NCBI GenBank assembly: GCA_002506105.1
Contig: DAWU01000050.1
Span: 1 to 64,000, forward strand
Origin: Methanolinea sp. UBA275
GTDB taxonomy: Archaea > Halobacteriota > Methanomicrobia > Methanomicrobiales > Methanospirillaceae
Direction: 5' to 3'
Length of the DNA: 64,000 nucleotides
Shown: positions 16,698 through 26,506 of the stretch, piece by piece
How positions within the stretch are numbered: position 1 is the first letter of the stretch
How the letters are laid out: each line of letters starts with the position of its first letter
The notes under the pieces: model-generated
The model's database searches: none
Told to the model about the DNA's origin: nothing
What the model saw: only the letters and a program-made list of their open reading frames with translations
Position numbers and translations under genes: made by a program

Positions 16698-17528
16698 TTG
16701 CGCGTGTTGATAGGGATCGTCGGTGGAACGGGGAAGATGGGCGCATTCTTCCACAAAGTGTTCGAAAAGGCGGGCTGGGACGTGATGATCTCAGGGAGGG
16801 CGACTGCCGTCACCTCCAGGGACCTCGCATCCGTCTGCGATGTACTCATGGTATCCGTGCCGATAAGGGAGACAGTTCATGTGGTCCGGACCCTTGCACC
16901 CCTCCTGTATGAGGACCAGGTCTTCTGTGACCTGACCTCAATCAAGACCGGTCCTGTTGAGGCAATGCTTGCTTCGAACGCACAAGTGGTGGGGTTCCAT
17001 CCGATGTTCGGTCCCACGGTGCAGAGTCTTTCAGGCCAGGCGATTGTCGCGACCCCGGCCCGCTGCGAGCAGGAAATCCTGGAACGGATTCTTGGTGTTT
17101 TCCGATCACAGGGAGCAACTGTCACGCTCTCCACCCCCAAGGAGCATGATCGGATCATGGCGGTAGTCCAGGGACTGACGCACTTTGTCACCCTCAGCCT
17201 GGCGGAGACCATGCGGAGAGTGGGTGTGCGGCCGCAGGATACGATGGCATTCATGAGCCCGGTCTACCAGATGGAGATGGGACTTGTCGGGCGTCTCCTC
17301 TCCCAGGATCCCTCCCTCTATGCGGATATCCTTGAACTCAATCCCCACGTCCCACCGGTCCTCGAGGCCTGTGAAAAGTCCCTTGCATCGATCCGGAAGA
17401 TAGTGGAAGCACAGGATACCGGGGCGTTTGAGAAGGTGTTCCGTGAGAATTCACTCCATTTCGGGGAATACTGCGAGACCGCTGCCCGGGAATCGGACAT
17501 GCTCATCGCGGCGATGGTGAAGCGATGA
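16698..17528 (+). CDS. tyrA: Prephenate dehydrogenase
   Basis: A 276-residue NAD(P)-dependent dehydrogenase of the TyrA family, making 4-hydroxyphenylpyruvate from prephenate (or tyrosine from arogenate). The Rossmann motif GIVGGTGKMG is at about residues 6-15; PMFGPTVQSLSGQ and the active-site histidine region VVQGLTHFVTLSLAE follow. No ACT or chorismate mutase domain is attached. Translation starts with a rare TTG directly after the aroB' stop, with GTG 16704 and TTG 16707 as alternatives. It overlaps pheA by four bases. Confidence 0.9.
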   Translation: MRVLIGIVGGTGKMGAFFHKVFEKAGWDVMISGRATAVTSRDLASVCDVLMVSVPIRETVHVVRTLAPLLYEDQVFCDLTSIKTGPVEAMLASNAQVVGFHPMFGPTVQSLSGQAIVATPARCEQEILERILGVFRSQGATVTLSTPKEHDRIMAVVQGLTHFVTLSLAETMRRVGVRPQDTMAFMSPVYQMEMGLVGRLLSQDPSLYADILELNPHVPPVLEACEKSLASIRKIVEAQDTGAFEKVFRENSLHFGEYCETAARESDMLIAAMVKR

Positions 17529-18322
17529 AGGTCTTTGCCCTTGGTCCCGAGGGGACGTTCTCGCATGAGCTGGGATACCGGATCTTTGGCGACGCACTCA
17601 CCCTTGTCCCGACGATCCGGAGGATTTTCGAGGAGGTCGAAAAAGGATCAGGTGATGGCCTTGTACCCCTCGAGAACAGTGAGGCGGGGGGCGTCGGCCC
17701 TTCGCTCGACGGCCTGCTCCAGTACCGGGTCTGGATCACCGGGGAGATCTATATGCCTATACACCACTACCTGGTCTCTCCTGGGCCGATTGAAGAAGCC
17801 AAGGTCCTCTTTGTCCATCCCCAGACCCATGAGCAGTGCAGTGAGGTGGTGGATGCGATGGTAATCCCGGTCGTCCACACTTCAAGCAATGCCCAGAGCG
17901 CGAAGGAGATGCAGGAATCGGGACGCGGGGCTGCAATCGTTTCGCTGATGACCGCGAGGATGTACAACCTCCCCATCCGGCGTGAACGGGTTGAGAACAA
18001 CTCCCTCAATGTCACCCGGTTCGTCACCATCTCCTCACGGCCGTATCAGGGGCCTGATGCCAGGAAAGGGAGCATCATCATCGATCCCCGTGAGGACCGG
18101 GCCGGACTCCTCTATGATATCCTGGGAATCTTTGCGAAAAAGGGTATCAACCTGACCAGGATCGAATCCCGCCCGTCAAAGAGGGGCATGGGCAGCTATG
18201 TATTCTTCCTGGATTTTTTCCATTCCGACCACGCCGGCGAGGCTCTCTCTGCGCTCCAGGGGATGACACAGATAAAAGACCTTGGACGGTATCCCGAACA
18301 GGAGGTCCCTGAATGGAAGTGA
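17525..18322 (+). CDS. pheA: Prephenate dehydratase
   Basis: A 265-residue prephenate dehydratase, giving phenylpyruvate for phenylalanine. The catalytic domain begins FALGPEGTFSHELG and carries NVTRFVTISS with the TRF motif. A C-terminal ACT domain follows (RAGLLYDILGIFAKKGINLTRIESRPS) with the ESRP element that binds phenylalanine in feedback-controlled enzymes. There is no fused chorismate mutase. It is coupled to tyrA by an ATGA overlap and to aroA by a 10-base overlap. Confidence 0.95.
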   Translation: MKVFALGPEGTFSHELGYRIFGDALTLVPTIRRIFEEVEKGSGDGLVPLENSEAGGVGPSLDGLLQYRVWITGEIYMPIHHYLVSPGPIEEAKVLFVHPQTHEQCSEVVDAMVIPVVHTSSNAQSAKEMQESGRGAAIVSLMTARMYNLPIRRERVENNSLNVTRFVTISSRPYQGPDARKGSIIIDPREDRAGLLYDILGIFAKKGINLTRIESRPSKRGMGSYVFFLDFFHSDHAGEALSALQGMTQIKDLGRYPEQEVPEWK

Positions 18323-19581
18323 CGCTTGAGAAAGCGGGGCCTGTCGACCTCCGCGTCCATGCACCGCCTTCCAAGAGTTTCACCCACCGTGCCCTGATTG
18401 CCGCGGCGCTCGCGAGGGGGGATTCGACGCTCGTGTCACCGCTTGTATCAGACGATACAGATGTGACCCGCGATTCCCTCGGCGCAATGGGGGCCGGCAT
18501 CTTCAGCCGTGAAGGCAGCGATGTGGTGCAGGGAACCTGCGGCAGGCTCACCTGCCCTCCCGGTCTTGTGCTTGACATGCGGAACTCGGGCACGAGCATG
18601 CGGTTGCTCGCATCGCTGGCGCTCCTCTGTGGCAGCTCCGTAATCCTCACGGGATCGCCCCGTATGAAAGAGCGTCCCCTGGGACCTCTCGCAGGGGCAC
18701 TGACCACCCTTGGGGGCGAGATCAGGTTCATTGAGAGAGATGGGTATCCCCCTGTCAGAATCGCCGGATCTTTGACCGGGGGGGATGCAAGAATCGATGC
18801 GGGTATCAGCAGCCAGTTCGTCTCCTCCATCCTCTTGGCTGCTCCCTATGCAACGGAGGATGTGACCCTCTCTCTCGGGCCTGTTGTTGTGTCCTCTCCG
18901 TACCTTGATATTACGCTTGAGGTCATGCATTCCTTCGGTGTTCCGGTCAGGAGGGAGGGATACCAGAGATTTTACGTCCCTGCAGGGGGGGGATACCGGG
19001 GTAGGTCCTACACGATCGAGGGTGATTATTCTTCTGCTTCATACTTCTTCGCGCTTGCAGCAGTAGGCGGGGGCAGGGTCTGCGTGACCAACCTGAATCC
19101 CCGGTCCTGCCAGGGAGACCGCCGGTTTCTTGATGCCCTTTCCTCAATGGGGTGCAGGGTGAAGGAGCGGAAGGATTCAGTGGAAGTATCTTCTGATGGC
19201 GATCTTGAAGGTATCGAGATCGATATGTCCACTTCCCCGGACACGGTCCAGACTCTCAGCATGGTGGCCGCAACCGCCAGGAGCCCGACTCGTATTACGG
19301 GTATTGGTCACCTGAAGTTCAAGGAGAGCGACCGCCTGCTTGGGACAGCCCGCCTCCTCAATGCTATGGGTGGAGATGCACGGATCGAGGGAGACAGCCT
19401 CCTGATAAGACCCTCACCTCTCCATGGGGGGACGGTAGATCCGGCTGATGACCACCGGATCGCGATGAGTTTTGCGGTCCTTGGGCTCGCGACAGGAAAT
19501 GTAAAGATTATCCAGGCGGAATGTGTCAATAAATCGTTCCCGGGATTCTGGGAGCAGCTCGCGGGGCAGGGACTTCTATGA
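18313..19581 (+). CDS. aroA: 3-phosphoshikimate 1-carboxyvinyltransferase (EPSP synthase)
   Basis: A 422-residue EPSP synthase that joins phosphoenolpyruvate to shikimate 3-phosphate. Seen in order are PPSKSFTHRALIAAAL near the N-terminus, the NSGTSMRLLASLA loop, RMKERPLGPL, EGDYSSASYFFA and LKFKESDRLLGTA, together covering both lobes. Length is normal. It overlaps pheA by ten bases and the kinase-dehydrogenase fusion by four, so it is in the middle of the translationally coupled aromatic operon. Confidence 0.96.
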   Translation: MEVTLEKAGPVDLRVHAPPSKSFTHRALIAAALARGDSTLVSPLVSDDTDVTRDSLGAMGAGIFSREGSDVVQGTCGRLTCPPGLVLDMRNSGTSMRLLASLALLCGSSVILTGSPRMKERPLGPLAGALTTLGGEIRFIERDGYPPVRIAGSLTGGDARIDAGISSQFVSSILLAAPYATEDVTLSLGPVVVSSPYLDITLEVMHSFGVPVRREGYQRFYVPAGGGYRGRSYTIEGDYSSASYFFALAAVGGGRVCVTNLNPRSCQGDRRFLDALSSMGCRVKERKDSVEVSSDGDLEGIEIDMSTSPDTVQTLSMVAATARSPTRITGIGHLKFKESDRLLGTARLLNAMGGDARIEGDSLLIRPSPLHGGTVDPADDHRIAMSFAVLGLATGNVKIIQAECVNKSFPGFWEQLAGQGLL

Positions 19582-20963
19582 ACGTGGTATTGATTGGATT
19601 CCGGGGGACCGGGAAGACCGAGTCAGGCAGGCTTCTCGCACGCCTGCTCGATGTCCCCTTCTATGACACCGATGCACTAATCGAAGAGGAGGCAGGATCG
19701 GCGGTCCACGAGATCTTCGAGCAGGAAGGGGAGAACGGCTTTCGTGCCAGGGAGAAGCGGGTGATAGCAAGGCTTCCCCCGGGACCGGGTGTCTATGCAA
19801 CAGGGGGCGGGGTGATCCTGGACCCTGAGAACATTGAGCACCTGCGGAGGAAGAGGACCGTTATGCTTCTCAGGGCGGACGAGGTTACTATCGAGAAACG
19901 CATCCAGCACAGCACACGTCCTGCACTGACAAGAATGGGGCTTCGTGCGGAGATCCATGCCCTCCTCGACGCGAGGAAGGATGCATATCTCGCAGCGGCG
20001 GATTTCTGTGTCGATACCAGCGGCCGGAGTGCCAATGAGGTGGCGAGTACCATCAAGCGGATTCTTCTTGAGGGAATGACCCGGGCGGAGGGGAGGGAAG
20101 ACGCGCTCCGTGCGGTGGGAACCTCGGGAATACCGGGGTTTGAATTTGAGGAGCTCGCCCATATGATCAGTTCACTCCCCGAAAACCCGGCGCTGAGATT
20201 CTATGGCATTGCCGGGTTCCCGAGCCTGCACAGCAAAAGCCCGCCCCTCTTCAACAATCTCTTCTCCTACTTTGAGATCAATGCCTACTACACACGGTTC
20301 CATGACCCGTCACTGGCCCGGATCCTCTCCATTGCGCAGGAGATCGGTATTCGCGGCCTCTCGGTGACCATCCCGTTCAAGCAGGAGATCCTCCAGTATA
20401 TTGATCACAGGGATGAACACAGCCAGGCAATCGGGGCATGTAACACCGCGCTGTTCTGCGGGGGAGAGTGGTATGGATATAACACTGACTGGGTGGGGAT
20501 CAGGGATCCGCTTTCGTCCCTCTCGGGAAGCACTGCGGTTATCCTCGGTGCGGGGGGGGCTGCAGCATCCGCCGCCTATGCGTTGCGATCGCTCGACATG
20601 GAGATCACCATCCTGAACCGCACGGTTGAGCGGGCTGCTGCGCTTGCCGGGCGTTTTGGCTGCAGCCATGGTACCTTGAAAGACTTCGACCGGATCAAGC
20701 CCGCAGTGGTGGTGAATGCGACACCTGTCGGCATGGAGCCTGACACCGGAAGCCCCCTTGCAAAGTTCCAGCTCAGCCCTTCGATGACGGTGTTTGACCT
20801 CGTGTACACCCCTCCTGAAACCCCCCTCGTCAAGGCAGCCCGGAGTATGCGCTGCACGGTGATCCCGGGGAAGGAGATGTTCATTCGCCAGGCAAGGGCG
20901 CAGTTCCGGCAGTTCACCGGCATCGATGCGCCGCTGGAGATGGTGAGGGAGATCGTCGGATGA
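19578..20963 (+). CDS. Fused shikimate kinase (bacterial type) and shikimate dehydrogenase
   Basis: A 461-residue two-domain enzyme. Residues 1-165 are an AroK-type shikimate kinase of the P-loop NMP kinase fold: [31 protein letters not shown] and ATGGGVIL. Residues about 200-461 are an AroE shikimate dehydrogenase: [22 protein letters not shown] with the catalytic lysine, YNTDWVG and the Rossmann loop [11 protein letters not shown]. Most archaea use an unrelated GHMP-family shikimate kinase, so the bacterial-type kinase and the fusion are both notable. The order AroK-AroE puts two pathway steps in one chain. ATGA overlaps tie it to both neighbours. Confidence 0.93.
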   Translation: MNVVLIGFRGTGKTESGRLLARLLDVPFYDTDALIEEEAGSAVHEIFEQEGENGFRAREKRVIARLPPGPGVYATGGGVILDPENIEHLRRKRTVMLLRADEVTIEKRIQHSTRPALTRMGLRAEIHALLDARKDAYLAAADFCVDTSGRSANEVASTIKRILLEGMTRAEGREDALRAVGTSGIPGFEFEELAHMISSLPENPALRFYGIAGFPSLHSKSPPLFNNLFSYFEINAYYTRFHDPSLARILSIAQEIGIRGLSVTIPFKQEILQYIDHRDEHSQAIGACNTALFCGGEWYGYNTDWVGIRDPLSSLSGSTAVILGAGGAAASAAYALRSLDMEITILNRTVERAAALAGRFGCSHGTLKDFDRIKPAVVVNATPVGMEPDTGSPLAKFQLSPSMTVFDLVYTPPETPLVKAARSMRCTVIPGKEMFIRQARAQFRQFTGIDAPLEMVREIVG

Positions 20964-21964
20964 ACTCGTTCGGACGCAATTTTCGTATCACCACGTTCGG
21001 GGAGAGCCACGGCCCTGCACTGGGAGCGGTAATCGACGGCTGCCCCCCAGGAATCGGACTCTCTGAAGGGGATATCCAGCCTTTTCTTGACCGGAGAAGG
21101 CCGGGGAGGGGACCCAGGAGTTCGCCCCGGCAGGAGGGCGATACAGTAGAGATCCTTTCAGGGATCTTTGAAGGCCGGACCACGGGGGCGCCCATTGGTC
21201 TCCTTGTCAGGAACAGGGATGTGCGATCTGCGGATTATGATGACATGAGGGATCTCTTCAGGCCAGGCCATGCCGATTACACCTGGCATGAAAAGTTCGG
21301 GATCAGGGATTACCGTGGCGGTGGGCGAAGTTCCGGGAGGGAAACGGTCGCCCGGGTGGCCGCAGGAGCGGTCGCAATGAAAGTCCTTGCACCCCGGGGT
21401 ATCCGTATTGAAAGCCGGATCGTGGAGATCCATGGAATTTCCTCGGCCGAAGGGATGGACTCAGAAATTGACGAGGCAATCCGGGAGGGAGATTCGGTGG
21501 GGGGGATCGTAGAAACCATGGCACACGGATGCCCGCCTGGTCTCGGAGATCCTGTCTTTGGCAAGCTCGATGCGCTGATCGGCATGGCAATGCTTGGGAT
21601 AGGGGCGGTCAAGGGGGTGGAGATAGGAGACGGGTTTGCCGCGGCACGGATGCGGGGGAGCGAGCACAACGACCAGATGGGAAAGGATGGCTTTCTCTCG
21701 AATCATGCCGGCGGAATTCTCGGCGGTATCAGCACGGGAGCAGATATCGTCGTTCGGATTGCGGTCAAACCAACTCCATCCATAGCCCGGGAACAGCAGA
21801 CGGTTGATACCTCCGGAAATGAGCGCACAATCTCGGTGAAGGGCCGGCATGATCCCTGCATCGTTCCCCGCCTCGCACCCGTTGCGGAGGCCATGCTCGC
21901 GCTTGTGATTGTTGACTGTCTTCTGGAGCAGGATACAATCCGGGCATGGAACGACCGCGATTGA
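20960..21964 (+). CDS. aroC: Chorismate synthase
   Basis: A 334-residue chorismate synthase, the FMN-dependent anti-elimination that ends the shikimate pathway. Signatures are [22 protein letters not shown] at the start, [34 protein letters not shown] and [17 protein letters not shown] near the C-terminus. It overlaps the fusion gene by four bases and is the last gene of the operon. A lipoprotein gene follows after 101 bases. Confidence 0.97.
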   Translation: MNSFGRNFRITTFGESHGPALGAVIDGCPPGIGLSEGDIQPFLDRRRPGRGPRSSPRQEGDTVEILSGIFEGRTTGAPIGLLVRNRDVRSADYDDMRDLFRPGHADYTWHEKFGIRDYRGGGRSSGRETVARVAAGAVAMKVLAPRGIRIESRIVEIHGISSAEGMDSEIDEAIREGDSVGGIVETMAHGCPPGLGDPVFGKLDALIGMAMLGIGAVKGVEIGDGFAAARMRGSEHNDQMGKDGFLSNHAGGILGGISTGADIVVRIAVKPTPSIAREQQTVDTSGNERTISVKGRHDPCIVPRLAPVAEAMLALVIVDCLLEQDTIRAWNDRD

Positions 21965-22065
21965 GCGGGAATGGCGGGGCGTTTACACCCTGTTTCCGCG
22001 TCAAAATCTCGATACTGTGAAGGTAAAATATGAACACAGACAACAGGACATAGCAGGTCACTACC

Positions 22066-22482
22066 ATGATTCGGAGTCGGATATTATTCATCACTCTCAC
22101 CACCCTCGTTCTGATTGGGTTCAGTATTTCCGGGGGGTGCCTTTCCGTCCTCTCACAGGCAGGCACAGGGGAGTCTGCGTCCCTCGCGAACGGAACCGCG
22201 GTGCGTGCCACGCTTCTCGACCAGGACGCAGACTGGGGACCATCGAGGGGATGCGTCTGGACTGCCACGTTCCAGGTCTTCAATCCTGGGAGCACCGCTG
22301 TTCAGGGAGTCACCCTCCACCTGGAGCTGGTCAATGCGAAGAATGGCGCAGTAAGGGACACGAAAGATATCTTTGTCGGCACCATTGGCCCCGGGAGCGC
22401 GAAGGAAGCGAGGGTTACGCTTGACGGGGAATGCCTTGATGAGTATACGATTAGGGCGGTCCCGATACTCACGGGCTCCTGA
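22066..22482 (+). CDS. Predicted lipoprotein
   Basis: A 138-residue exported protein with a hydrophobic leader (ILFITLTTLVLIGFSI) and a lipobox-like SGGC near residue 25. The mature part is a single beta-sandwich-like domain (CVWTATFQVFNPGSTAVQGVTLHLELVNAKNGAVRDTKDIFVGTIGPGSAKEARVTLDG), similar in plan to FxLYD-type surface domains. Function is unknown. Its end converges with aroD and overlaps that gene by 14 bases. Confidence 0.75.
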   Translation: MIRSRILFITLTTLVLIGFSISGGCLSVLSQAGTGESASLANGTAVRATLLDQDADWGPSRGCVWTATFQVFNPGSTAVQGVTLHLELVNAKNGAVRDTKDIFVGTIGPGSAKEARVTLDGECLDEYTIRAVPILTGS

Positions 22483-23104
22483 CAAGGCGACAGAACTCTC
22501 TCCACTCTTTTACGTGGTACTGCCCGGGTGATGCCACGGTACCGCAATGGCAGTATATCAGGTGTGATCCGAACAGCGGCAGAAGGAGCCTCGCATACCT
22601 GAATTCCATCCCCATGATACTGGTGACGATTGGTTTTTCCGCACGGTGTGTGAAGGAGAGGAAGGAGAGGACATCATCGGAGGATCCTGGTGCAACGACG
22701 ATCTTTGGTATGTCGCCGAATGACCGGAGCCGGGCATCCAGTTCCAGGAGTTCCCTGGCACCGGGCATTGAATGAGTGTGGACAGATGAAAGTATCGATA
22801 CACCCTTCTCCTTCAGGCGGGAGGCGAACGGGGCGAATGCTTCCTCGATATCGATATATGTGGCGAAAGGGATGCAGGGGAGCAGGGTGTCCCACCATTC
22901 CTGCATCCCCCCACAAAACATCCCTCCTTCCCTCACGCTCCTGATCGTGAAAATCAATGGCACGGGGATATCAGAAAAAGAAGCGTCTGCGGTTTCTTCG
23001 GGGATGTTCCCTGTCAGGTCAAGCCGGATCTCGATGATATCCGCTCCTGACGAGAGGGCATCCGGGATGAGATCCAGATCAGGAACCGAGACAACGCACT
23101 GCAT
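22469..23104 (-). CDS. aroD: 3-dehydroquinate dehydratase, type I
   Basis: A 211-residue type I dehydroquinase, which forms 3-dehydroshikimate through a Schiff base. EIRLDLTG near residue 25 holds the conserved acidic residue, SSVHTHS holds the catalytic histidine, and IPKIVVAPG the lysine. The protein is a little shorter than the usual 220-250 residues. It lies just outside the aromatic operon on the opposite strand and supplies its only missing step between AroB' and AroE. A TATA-like element centred near 23134 predicts a leader of only a few bases. Confidence 0.92.
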   Translation of the reverse strand: MQCVVSVPDLDLIPDALSSGADIIEIRLDLTGNIPEETADASFSDIPVPLIFTIRSVREGGMFCGGMQEWWDTLLPCIPFATYIDIEEAFAPFASRLKEKGVSILSSVHTHSMPGARELLELDARLRSFGDIPKIVVAPGSSDDVLSFLSFTHRAEKPIVTSIMGMEFRYARLLLPLFGSHLIYCHCGTVASPGQYHVKEWREFCRLVRSP

Positions 23105-23130
23105 TTCACCGATCTATGGCAATGCAGGAG

Positions 23131-23138
23131 TATTTAAT
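23131..23138. promoter_or_regulatory. TATA element placed symmetrically between aroD and the U32 gene
   Basis: TATTTAAT lies 27 bases from the aroD ATG at 23104 and 29 bases from the U32 ATG at 23167. No other TATA-like element is in the gap. The same eight bases could direct both divergent transcripts, with very short leaders on each. Confidence 0.5.
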
Positions 23139-23166
23139 CTGCCCCCGGAAGACTTCTCAGTGCAGT

Positions 23167-25776
23167 ATGGATACTATCATCCGGGATCCCGCCAGGCGCC
23201 GGCTTCCCGAGATCCTTGCACCCGCGGGATCCAGGGAGGCATTGGATGCGGCTGTTGCCGCAGGAGCAGATGCGGTGTACCTCGGCGGCCCCAGGTTCGG
23301 GGCCAGGCATTTTGCTGAAAATTTCAGCGAGGATGATATCAGGGAGGCTGTCCGATATGCTCATATCCAGGGGGTAAAGATATACGTCACCGTCAACACC
23401 CTCATCCAGGACACTGAACTCCCTGACGCCATATCTTACCTGCTCTCTCTCTACCGCATGGGCGTGGATTCCGTGCTGGTCCAGGATATAGGCTTATTCT
23501 GGCTCTCGCGGGAATGTATTCCCGGACTTCCCCTCCACGCATCCACCCAGTGCACCATCTCCAGCCGGGAAGGAGCGCGGTGGGCCCGGAAGACAGGGTT
23601 TTCCCGTGTCGTGATGGCACGGGAGACCCCGCTTTCAGAGATAGACAGGATTCTTCGGGATCCTGGATTGGAAAGGCCGGGAATCGAGATCTTTGTCCAC
23701 GGCGCACTCTGTTATTCCTATTCCGGCCAGTGTCTCCTCTCGTCGGTGATAGGCGGCAGGAGCGGGAACCGCGGAATGTGTGCCCAACCCTGCAGGAAAT
23801 CGTATCGCCTGGTGCAGGGGCTCCCGGATGACTATGGCAGGCTGGCAGGGTTGCAGGAAGTTCCATGCGAGGGAAGGTATCTCCTGTCCACACGGGATCT
23901 CTGCGTGTATCCGTCACTCGATGAGATTGTGAAAAGGGGTGTTGATTCCCTGAAGATCGAGGGGCGGATGCGATCCCCGGAGTATGTCCGGACGGTGGTT
24001 GGGGCATACAGGAGGGCTCTCGATGCCCTTCTTGAAGTGAAAACGTGGTATTCATCCAGGGATGTGGAGGATATGGCACTTGCCTTTTCCCGGGGATTTA
24101 CCCGGGGATATCTTTTCGGAGAGTGCGGGCAGGCACTCATGGGGAGAGATCAGCCCGGGAACCGCGGTCTCATGTTGGGACTGGTCGCCGGATCGCGAGG
24201 GAAAAAAGGGGGGGTCCGTGTCAGGCCGGCTGCAGGATATGTTCCTGTCGCAGGAGACGGGATCCTCATCACGGACCCTTCAGGCAGGGATCTGGTTGGG
24301 TATGCCCTGAACAGGAATGCCGAATCCTCTGGATCAGATCTTATCCTTCCCGGTGCACCGGTTGATATACCGCCGGGATCCCGGGTCTATGTCACGAAGA
24401 GCATGCTCCTTTCCCGGGACAAGAGAGGGTCTCCCCGCAGTATTCCGGATGCAGTCAGGATCCCGGCAAGGATAAAGGTCTGTATAACTACTGGCGAGCC
24501 TATCCAGGGACGGGCTTCCTGTACCGGGAGAGAAGGAAAGGCGGTCAGCGTGCAATGTACAATCCCTTTCATCCCCGAACAGGCGGTAAAGGGCCCTGCA
24601 TCCCGGAAGGATATCATCCGCCAGGTGCAGAAATCAGGAAATACTCCGTTCCAGGTCGTCGAGGTCGACCTTGCATGCCAGGGGGACCCCTTTGTTCCCC
24701 TCGGTGAACTGAACCGGCTCCGCAGGGATCTCCTCACCGCGCTCGAGTCTGCATGGCTTCAGGCATCGCTCCCTGACGATGGGGAGATTGAGGCTTCAGT
24801 ATCCCGGGTACGCAGGTTCATCGATGAGTATACTCACTGGCTAATCCACAAGGAGAGATCCGGGAAAAGGGAAAGAGCGCCGGAGATTGGCGTATACTGT
24901 GGGACTCCTGAAGAACTCACCGCGGCATGCGATGCAGGATGCGAGAATATCTGCTATGAACCTGAAGAGGCGGGATGGACAGAATGCCTGCAGGAACTCG
25001 TCGAGGCATCCCGGTATTGCCGGGAGTATGGGAGTACCTTCACCTGGAAATGGCCCCGGATTACGGGAGGGGAGTTCCTGGAACGTGCCCTGCGGCATGT
25101 CCACGATCTCTATTGTGCTGGCATATGCAGGATCATGGTAGAGGAACTTGGCATGGCCGAGGCAATCCTTGGGAGGGAACCCCGGATGGTAGTTCTTGGT
25201 GGAGCAGGTCTGAATATCTATAATGCACGGGCGGCCTTCGCGCTCTCTCCTCACCTTTCTGGCATCACACTCTCCCCTGAGCTCTCTTCTGACCGGATTG
25301 GGACCCTCGTTGCACTTTCGGATCGGATGATGCCTGGTATCCGGTACGAGGTCATCTGCCAGGGAAACCTTGAGGTCATGGTAAGCAAGGACCGCCTCCT
25401 GAGTGTTCTTGCGCCACAACACATGGTAACCCGATCGACTCAGTTCGGAATCCAGGATGAGACAGGGCATATCTTCCCGGTGTACGAGGATTCCGTGGGA
25501 AGGACCCACGTTCTCAACGCAGTTGAGACCACCCTTATCGATCGCATCCCGTTCCTCGCGGAGGCAGGGATCTCCTGCCTGGCCATCGATGCCCGAAGGA
25601 GAGGTCCGCGATACGCCCATGACATGACAGCGCTGTACATGGATGGCATCGGGGCACTCTTGCAGGGACTGGATGATACGGATACCTGGACCTGCTTCAA
25701 GAGCCGTGCCAGGATGATGGCAAGGGGAGGGATCACCCATGGTCACTTTGAAAGGGGCGTCCCCGGGTTTTCCTAA
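23167..25776 (+). CDS. Peptidase U32 family protein
   Basis: An 869-residue U32 family protein. The N-terminal barrel starts LPEILAPAGSREALDAAVAAGADAVYLGG, and the family signature is at about residues 180-215 (EIFVHGALCYSYSGQCLLSSVIGG), followed by RGMCAQPCRK. U32 proteins studied in bacteria act in rRNA or ubiquinone hydroxylation, although the family was named for collagenase. A long C-terminal half (about 400-869) includes a second barrel-like region (EIGVYCGTPEELTAACDAG). ATG 23167 is preferred to upstream GTG/ATG codons because of the TATA spacing and homology start. The substrate is unknown. Confidence 0.88.
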   Translation: MDTIIRDPARRRLPEILAPAGSREALDAAVAAGADAVYLGGPRFGARHFAENFSEDDIREAVRYAHIQGVKIYVTVNTLIQDTELPDAISYLLSLYRMGVDSVLVQDIGLFWLSRECIPGLPLHASTQCTISSREGARWARKTGFSRVVMARETPLSEIDRILRDPGLERPGIEIFVHGALCYSYSGQCLLSSVIGGRSGNRGMCAQPCRKSYRLVQGLPDDYGRLAGLQEVPCEGRYLLSTRDLCVYPSLDEIVKRGVDSLKIEGRMRSPEYVRTVVGAYRRALDALLEVKTWYSSRDVEDMALAFSRGFTRGYLFGECGQALMGRDQPGNRGLMLGLVAGSRGKKGGVRVRPAAGYVPVAGDGILITDPSGRDLVGYALNRNAESSGSDLILPGAPVDIPPGSRVYVTKSMLLSRDKRGSPRSIPDAVRIPARIKVCITTGEPIQGRASCTGREGKAVSVQCTIPFIPEQAVKGPASRKDIIRQVQKSGNTPFQVVEVDLACQGDPFVPLGELNRLRRDLLTALESAWLQASLPDDGEIEASVSRVRRFIDEYTHWLIHKERSGKRERAPEIGVYCGTPEELTAACDAGCENICYEPEEAGWTECLQELVEASRYCREYGSTFTWKWPRITGGEFLERALRHVHDLYCAGICRIMVEELGMAEAILGREPRMVVLGGAGLNIYNARAAFALSPHLSGITLSPELSSDRIGTLVALSDRMMPGIRYEVICQGNLEVMVSKDRLLSVLAPQHMVTRSTQFGIQDETGHIFPVYEDSVGRTHVLNAVETTLIDRIPFLAEAGISCLAIDARRRGPRYAHDMTALYMDGIGALLQGLDDTDTWTCFKSRARMMARGGITHGHFERGVPGFS

Positions 25777-25837
25777 AAGAAAGGTATGCAGAATAGGTTT
25801 TCCCTTGAAGGGTCCATAACACTGGTGAGAGATCACG

Positions 25838-26506
25838 ATGGGAACGCCATTCATACTTCTCAACCTAAAGACCTACTCTGAGGGCAGCGGCCAGCGCGCC
25901 CACCATATCGCCGAGGCCGCACAGCAGGTGGCAGAGGAATCGGGCGTGGAGATCGGAATCGCCCCGAGTTACATGAACCTGCACCCCATGTCAATGCATT
26001 CCTCCCTCCCGGTCTATGCCCAGCACGTTGATGGAACCACTCCCGGAGCCCATACCGGTTCTGTGACCGTTGAGGCGATCAGGTCGGCAGGTGCGGTGGG
26101 ATCGCTCGTCAACCACTCCGAACGCCGCCTGACCCTGGCTGATATCGATGCAGCAGTCTCCGCGCTGCGGGCTGCGGGCCTGGTGTCGGTAGTCTGTTCG
26201 AACAATGTGACCACCAGTGCGGCGGCGGCAGCGCTTTCGCCCGATTTTGTGGCCATCGAACCGCCCGAGCTCATCGGGGGAACGGTCTCGGTCTCCCAGG
26301 CCAATCCCGAGATCATCACCGGCACGGTCGCAGCGGTGGAGAAGATCAATCCCGGTGTGAAGATCCTGACCGGTGCAGGGATCCATTCGGGAGAGTGCGT
26401 AAAAGTCGCAGTCGATCTCGGCACCGCAGGAGTTCTCCTGGCATCGAGTGTAGTAAAAGCAAAAGCGCCGATCAGCGTGCTGCGCGACCTGGTATCGAAG
26501 CTTTAA
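25838..26506 (+). CDS. tpiA: Triosephosphate isomerase, archaeal type
   Basis: A 222-residue TIM of the short archaeal class, interconverting dihydroxyacetone phosphate and glyceraldehyde 3-phosphate. FILLNLKTY holds the N-terminal lysine; VNHSERRLT contains the catalytic histidine region, [11 protein letters not shown] the catalytic glutamate, and [10 protein letters not shown] plus [12 protein letters not shown] the phosphate-binding loops. GGTGAGAGATCACG before the ATG supplies a ribosome site. Its stop overlaps the convergent HTH-CBS gene by four bases. Confidence 0.96.
   Translation: MGTPFILLNLKTYSEGSGQRAHHIAEAAQQVAEESGVEIGIAPSYMNLHPMSMHSSLPVYAQHVDGTTPGAHTGSVTVEAIRSAGAVGSLVNHSERRLTLADIDAAVSALRAAGLVSVVCSNNVTTSAAAAALSPDFVAIEPPELIGGTVSVSQANPEIITGTVAAVEKINPGVKILTGAGIHSGECVKVAVDLGTAGVLLASSVVKAKAPISVLRDLVSKL

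Noticed and set aside
24841..25863. Minus-strand open frame of 340 codons opposite the U32 gene
   Set aside because: Entirely antisense to a recognisable protein; composition is that of a reverse-frame shadow.
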